The notes under the pieces were generated by a model that saw only the letters and a program-made list of their open reading frames with translations, ran no database searches and was not told where the DNA came from. Positions 6,130 through 8,385 of a stretch of DNA of 8,385 bases are shown in pieces (within the stretch, counting starts at the first letter, position 1; every line of letters begins with the position of its first letter). This DNA is from an uncultured Oscillospiraceae bacterium (GTDB lineage: Bacteria > Bacillota > Clostridia > Oscillospirales > Oscillospiraceae): assembly GCA_934589665.1 (NCBI GenBank), contig CAKTOJ010000077.1, positions 1-8,385 of the forward strand, in the 5' to 3' direction. A program made the position numbers and the translations under genes.

Positions 6130-6996
6130 TCAGTTCAGGCGCTGGCGCACCGCCTCGTAAAGAAGGATCGCCGCCGCCGCTGAAGCGTTGAGCGACGAAA
6201 TATGTCCCTTCATCGGGATGCTGACAAGGAAATCGCAGCCCTCACGCACGAGCCGTCCCATGCCGTCACCCTCGCTGCCGATGACGATGGCGGCAGGACC
6301 CTTGAGATCCGCATCATAAAGCTCCGTCGTCCCCTCGGCCGCTGTGCCGTACACCCACACGCCCTGCTGCTGAAGCTCCTTTAAAAGCGCCGGGATATTC
6401 GGCACGCGGGCCACGGGCAGATAGCTCACCGCGCCCGCGCTCGTCTTGCCGACGATGCTCGTCAATCCCGCGCTGCGGCGCTTAGGGATGATGACGCCGT
6501 GCGCACCCGCGCACTCCGCCGTGCGGATGATGGCGCCGAGATTGTGCGGATCGCTGATCTCGTCGCAGACCACGAGCAGGGGCGCCTCTCCACGCTCGCG
6601 GGCGATGTTCAGAATGTCCTCCACGCTGGCGTATTCGCGCACGGCGGCAAGCGCGATCACGCCCTGATGGGCCTTGGTCGCGCTCATATAATCCAGCTTG
6701 CGGCGGTCGGCCTCAACCACCACGACGCCTGCGTCACGGGCCGTAGAGGCGATATGACCGAGCGTCTTGTCCGTTTCGCCGCGGGCGATGAAAATTTTAT
6801 CAATGGGCGTGCCTGCGCGCAGCGCCTCGGTCACGGCGTTGCGGCCTTCAATGATGCCGTCCGCCTCCGCGTCACGCTCGCGCATGGGAAGCCGCTCCGC
6901 CGCGTCACGGCGCTCACGGGGAAAGCGTCCTTCTGCCCGCTCACCGGCGCTGTGCTGCGGCTTTTTTACTTCGTGATCCTTATATTCTCTCGACAT
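6130..6996 (-). CDS. rlmB: 23S rRNA 2'-O-ribose methyltransferase RlmB (TrmH/SPOUT family)
   Basis: A 288-residue SPOUT-class enzyme that uses SAM to methylate a ribose in the 23S rRNA peptidyl-transferase region (G2251 in E. coli) during 50S assembly. Residues 1-46 are a charged Arg/Glu-rich extension. An L30e-like substrate-binding domain follows from IIEGRNAVTEAL (48-59) to about 120. The knotted catalytic domain has motif 1 DPHNLGAIIRTAECAG (149-164, with Asn152 and Arg158), motif 2 IVIGSEGDGMGRLV (237-250) and motif 3 IPMKGHISSLNAS (260-272) with SLNxS. The start is the ATG at 6996, with GGGAGGAA ending 6 nt upstream; an upstream ATG at 7029 would bury that site inside the coding region. 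The cysS/mrnC neighbours common in Bacilli are absent; instead the P-type ATPase-like gene follows. The family is certain; the exact target nucleotide is inferred, since RlmB and other TrmH-family members are close. Confidence 0.94.
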   Translation of the reverse strand: MSREYKDHEVKKPQHSAGERAEGRFPRERRDAAERLPMRERDAEADGIIEGRNAVTEALRAGTPIDKIFIARGETDKTLGHIASTARDAGVVVVEADRRKLDYMSATKAHQGVIALAAVREYASVEDILNIARERGEAPLLVVCDEISDPHNLGAIIRTAECAGAHGVIIPKRRSAGLTSIVGKTSAGAVSYLPVARVPNIPALLKELQQQGVWVYGTAAEGTTELYDADLKGPAAIVIGSEGDGMGRLVREGCDFLVSIPMKGHISSLNASAAAAILLYEAVRQRLN

Positions 6997-7002
6997 AAAC
7001 CG

Positions 7003-7010
7003 TTCCTCCC
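7003..7010 (-). promoter_or_regulatory. Strong ribosome binding site of rlmB
   Basis: GGGAGGAA on the minus strand, with the GGAGG core 8 nt before the ATG at 6996. It is close to ideal and decides the start in favour of MSREYKDHE over the longer reading from 7029. Confidence 0.8.
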
Positions 7011-7034
7011 GGTCAAAATTCGTATACATAATGC

Positions 7035-7063
7035 ACTATAACACAAAGGCCGCCTGAGATAAA
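7035..7063 (-). promoter_or_regulatory. Probable rlmB promoter (extended -10)
   Basis: On the minus strand: -10 TATAGT (7035-7040) with an upstream TGT that makes an extended -10, a 17-bp spacer, and a weak -35 TTTATC (7058-7063). Transcription would begin near 7028, about 30 nt before the rlmB ATG. It likely drives rlmB together with the membrane-protein gene behind it. Confidence 0.5.
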
Positions 7064-7077
7064 GGGGGAAGAAGTCA

Positions 7078-7096
7078 AAAATTCACCGAAAATTCA
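7078..7096. repeat. Helically phased direct repeat AAAATTCA upstream of ftsH
   Basis: AAAATTCA occurs at 7078-7085 and again at 7089-7096, an 11-bp period of about one helical turn, lying 12 bp upstream of the ftsH -35 box. A related GTCAAAATTC occurs at 7012-7021 and GTCAAAAATTC at 7074-7084. The position fits a binding site for a transcription factor, but no regulator can be named. Confidence 0.35.
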
Positions 7097-7106
7097 TACC
7101 GCCCGG

Positions 7107-7121
7107 CTTGTGAAACACAAG
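7107..7121. promoter_or_regulatory. Inverted repeat over the ftsH -35 box, candidate operator
   Basis: CTTGTG (7107-7112), AAA, CACAAG (7116-7121) is a perfect 6-bp inverted repeat with a 3-bp centre. It overlaps the -35 hexamer TTGTGA and the first part of the spacer, where a bound dimeric repressor would block RNA polymerase. It is not a CIRCE (HrcA) or CtsR site. As RNA it would lie outside the transcript, so a DNA-level role is more plausible than a hairpin. Confidence 0.4.
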
Positions 7122-7136
7122 GGGGTATGTTAAAAT
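7108..7136 (+). promoter_or_regulatory. Sigma-A-like promoter of ftsH
   Basis: -35 TTGTGA (7108-7113), a 17-bp spacer, and -10 TAAAAT (7131-7136) preceded by TGT as an extended -10. The start would be near 7143, giving a leader of about 57 nt that contains the palindrome CACAGCTGTG at 7162-7171. The ribosome binding site AAAGGA (7185-7190) lies 9 nt before the ATG. Confidence 0.68.
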
Positions 7137-7199
7137 GCTTAATAACTTGGAAAACTGCTGTCACAGCTGTGGCGTTTCATCTGGAAAGGAACCGACCTC

Positions 7200-8385
7200 A
7201 TGGATCAAAACGATAAGAACAAAAACAACCGAAACGATAAAGACCGCCGCCGGGGCGTACTCTCTCTGCTCATCTGGGCGCTGGTGCTGACCATCGGCTT
7301 TAACTATCTGCTCACGCAGTTGGACACGGCCAAAAAAGCCGAGAGCACCTGCGAGATCCGCTATGATGAGTTCCTTGACCTCGTCCGTGACGGCAAGGTC
7401 AAGGCGGTCGAGATCGACGACCGCACGCTCAACATTACGCCGGTCGAAGGCTATACCTACACCGATTCGGACGGCAAGACCTACAGCGGTGATTTTATCC
7501 TCTTCACCACACAGATCAACGACCCCGAGCTCAGGTCGTTCCTGGATGAGAACGGTGTGGAATTCGGCAAGCCCTACAAGGCGGAAACGTCGTACTTTGA
7601 GCTCATCATGATCAATTACATCCTGCCGACGGTGCTGATGGTCGGCGCATTCATGCTGATGATGCGCTTTATCAGCAAAAAGACCGGTGGCGGCGGCTTC
7701 GGCGGTCTCGGCAGTGTCGGAAAGGCCAACGCCAAGGTCTATATGGAAAAAACCACGGGCGTCACCTTTGCCGATGTTGCCGGACAGGACGAAGCCAAGG
7801 AATCCCTCGTCGAGATCATTGACTTCCTGCACAATCCCCAGAAGTACACCGACATCGGCGCAAAGCTCCCCAAGGGCGCGCTGCTCGTCGGCCCTCCGGG
7901 TACGGGCAAAACGCTGCTTGCCAAGGCCGTAGCGGGCGAGGCAAACGTGCCGTTCTTCTCCATCTCCGGCTCCGGCTTTGTGGAAATGTTTGTGGGCGTG
8001 GGCGCAAGCCGCGTGCGCGACCTGTTCGCAGAGGCCTCCAAGGTCGCCCCCTGCATCATCTTCATCGACGAGATCGACGCGATCGGCAAGACGCGCGATT
8101 CCCGCTTCGGCGGCGGCAACGACGAGCGCGAGCAGACACTCAACCAGCTGCTCGCCGAAATGGACGGCTTTGACCCCGGCAAGGGCATCATCGTCCTCGC
8201 GGCCACCAACCGCCCCGAGGTGCTCGATCAGGCGCTGCTGCGCCCCGGCCGCTTCGACCGCCGCATCACCATCGACCGGCCGAACCTTGCCGGACGCGTC
8301 GCCACGCTTGAGGTTCATACCCGCAACATCAAGCTCGGCGAGGACGTCGATCTCAAGAAAGTCGCGCTGGCGACCGCCGGCTGTG
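7200..8385 (+). CDS. ftsH: ATP-dependent zinc metalloprotease FtsH (3' end outside window)
   Basis: FtsH is a membrane-anchored hexameric AAA+ protease that extracts and degrades misfolded membrane proteins and some short-lived regulators. The first 395 codons are present. Seen: a very polar Asn/Lys/Asp N-terminus (1-18), a first membrane helix (about 19-40), an extracytoplasmic domain (about 41-133), a second helix (about 135-156), a Gly-rich linker, then the AAA module with Walker A GPPGTGKT (231-238), the pore-loop segment [16 protein letters not shown], Walker B FIDEID (288-293) and the second region of homology [20 protein letters not shown] (335-354) with both arginine fingers. All ATPase residues expected so far are intact. 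The HExxH zinc site and peptidase domain lie beyond the right edge. The gene is divergent from rlmB and runs off the end with no stop seen, so the gene continues. The ATG at 7200 has AAAGGA 9 nt upstream. Confidence 0.98.
   Translation, partial: MDQNDKNKNNRNDKDRRRGVLSLLIWALVLTIGFNYLLTQLDTAKKAESTCEIRYDEFLDLVRDGKVKAVEIDDRTLNITPVEGYTYTDSDGKTYSGDFILFTTQINDPELRSFLDENGVEFGKPYKAETSYFELIMINYILPTVLMVGAFMLMMRFISKKTGGGGFGGLGSVGKANAKVYMEKTTGVTFADVAGQDEAKESLVEIIDFLHNPQKYTDIGAKLPKGALLVGPPGTGKTLLAKAVAGEANVPFFSISGSGFVEMFVGVGASRVRDLFAEASKVAPCIIFIDEIDAIGKTRDSRFGGGNDEREQTLNQLLAEMDGFDPGKGIIVLAATNRPEVLDQALLRPGRFDRRITIDRPNLAGRVATLEVHTRNIKLGEDVDLKKVALATAGC

Noticed and set aside
5574..6191. 205-codon plus-strand frame opposite the membrane-protein gene
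   Set aside because: It is an Arg/Leu-rich composition artefact of the acidic, GC-rich N-terminal arm on the other strand, and it spans the rlmB/membrane-protein gap.
6997..7029. Upstream ATG for rlmB at 7029
   Set aside because: It would place the near-ideal GGGAGGAA site inside the coding region, and this ATG sits at about the predicted transcription start.
7011..7079. CtsR operator
   Set aside because: Only isolated heptads (GGTCAAA at 7011-7017, AGTCAAA at 7073-7079) occur; the tandem with a 3-bp gap that defines the operator is absent.
7161..8318. 385-codon open frame on the minus strand opposite ftsH
   Set aside because: It is an antisense shadow of ftsH, which shows Walker A, Walker B and the second region of homology on the plus strand; the shadow also crosses the ftsH promoter-proximal leader.

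Overview
The window reads as chromosomal DNA from a GC-rich, low-GC-type Firmicute of the class Clostridia, most likely Oscillospiraceae/Ruminococcaceae-like. That is an inference from protein style and codon use: about 55-68% GC in the stretches of the large genes counted by hand, strong AGGAG-type ribosome binding sites and sigma-A-like promoters. It holds six protein genes, no rRNA or tRNA gene, no CRISPR array and no transposase.

Layout. Bases 1-952 carry prmA (+), cut only at its start codon. Bases 953-1182 form a hairpin-rich gap where prmA converges with a small type IV pilin-like gene (1183-1635, -). The pilin gene is clearly lower in GC than its neighbours and has its own promoter and terminator. 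An intrinsic terminator at about 1725-1761 separates it from an EF-G paralogue (1774-3846, -). Upstream of that lies a 706-residue membrane protein (3978-6098, -). It has the body plan of a heavy-metal (P1B) P-type ATPase but lacks the phosphorylated Asp, the CPC motif, most of the actuator domain and the GDGxND motif. It follows rlmB (6130-6996, -) by 31 nt, so the two are probably co-transcribed. A 203-bp divergent promoter region then separates rlmB from ftsH (+, from 7200, running off the right edge).

How the genes fit together. Four genes are housekeeping functions around the ribosome and protein quality control: PrmA (L11 methylation), RlmB (23S rRNA 2'-O-methylation), the EF-G-like GTPase and FtsH (membrane AAA+ protease). 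The two unusual genes are the orphan pilin and the predicted P-type ATPase pseudoenzyme. The pseudoenzyme is the best candidate for undescribed biology: all motifs needed for the catalytic cycle appear altered in parallel while fold-defining glycines, the eight-helix layout and an intact reading frame remain. The divergent rlmB/ftsH region also carries an inverted repeat over the ftsH -35 box and a helically phased direct repeat, both candidate regulator sites.
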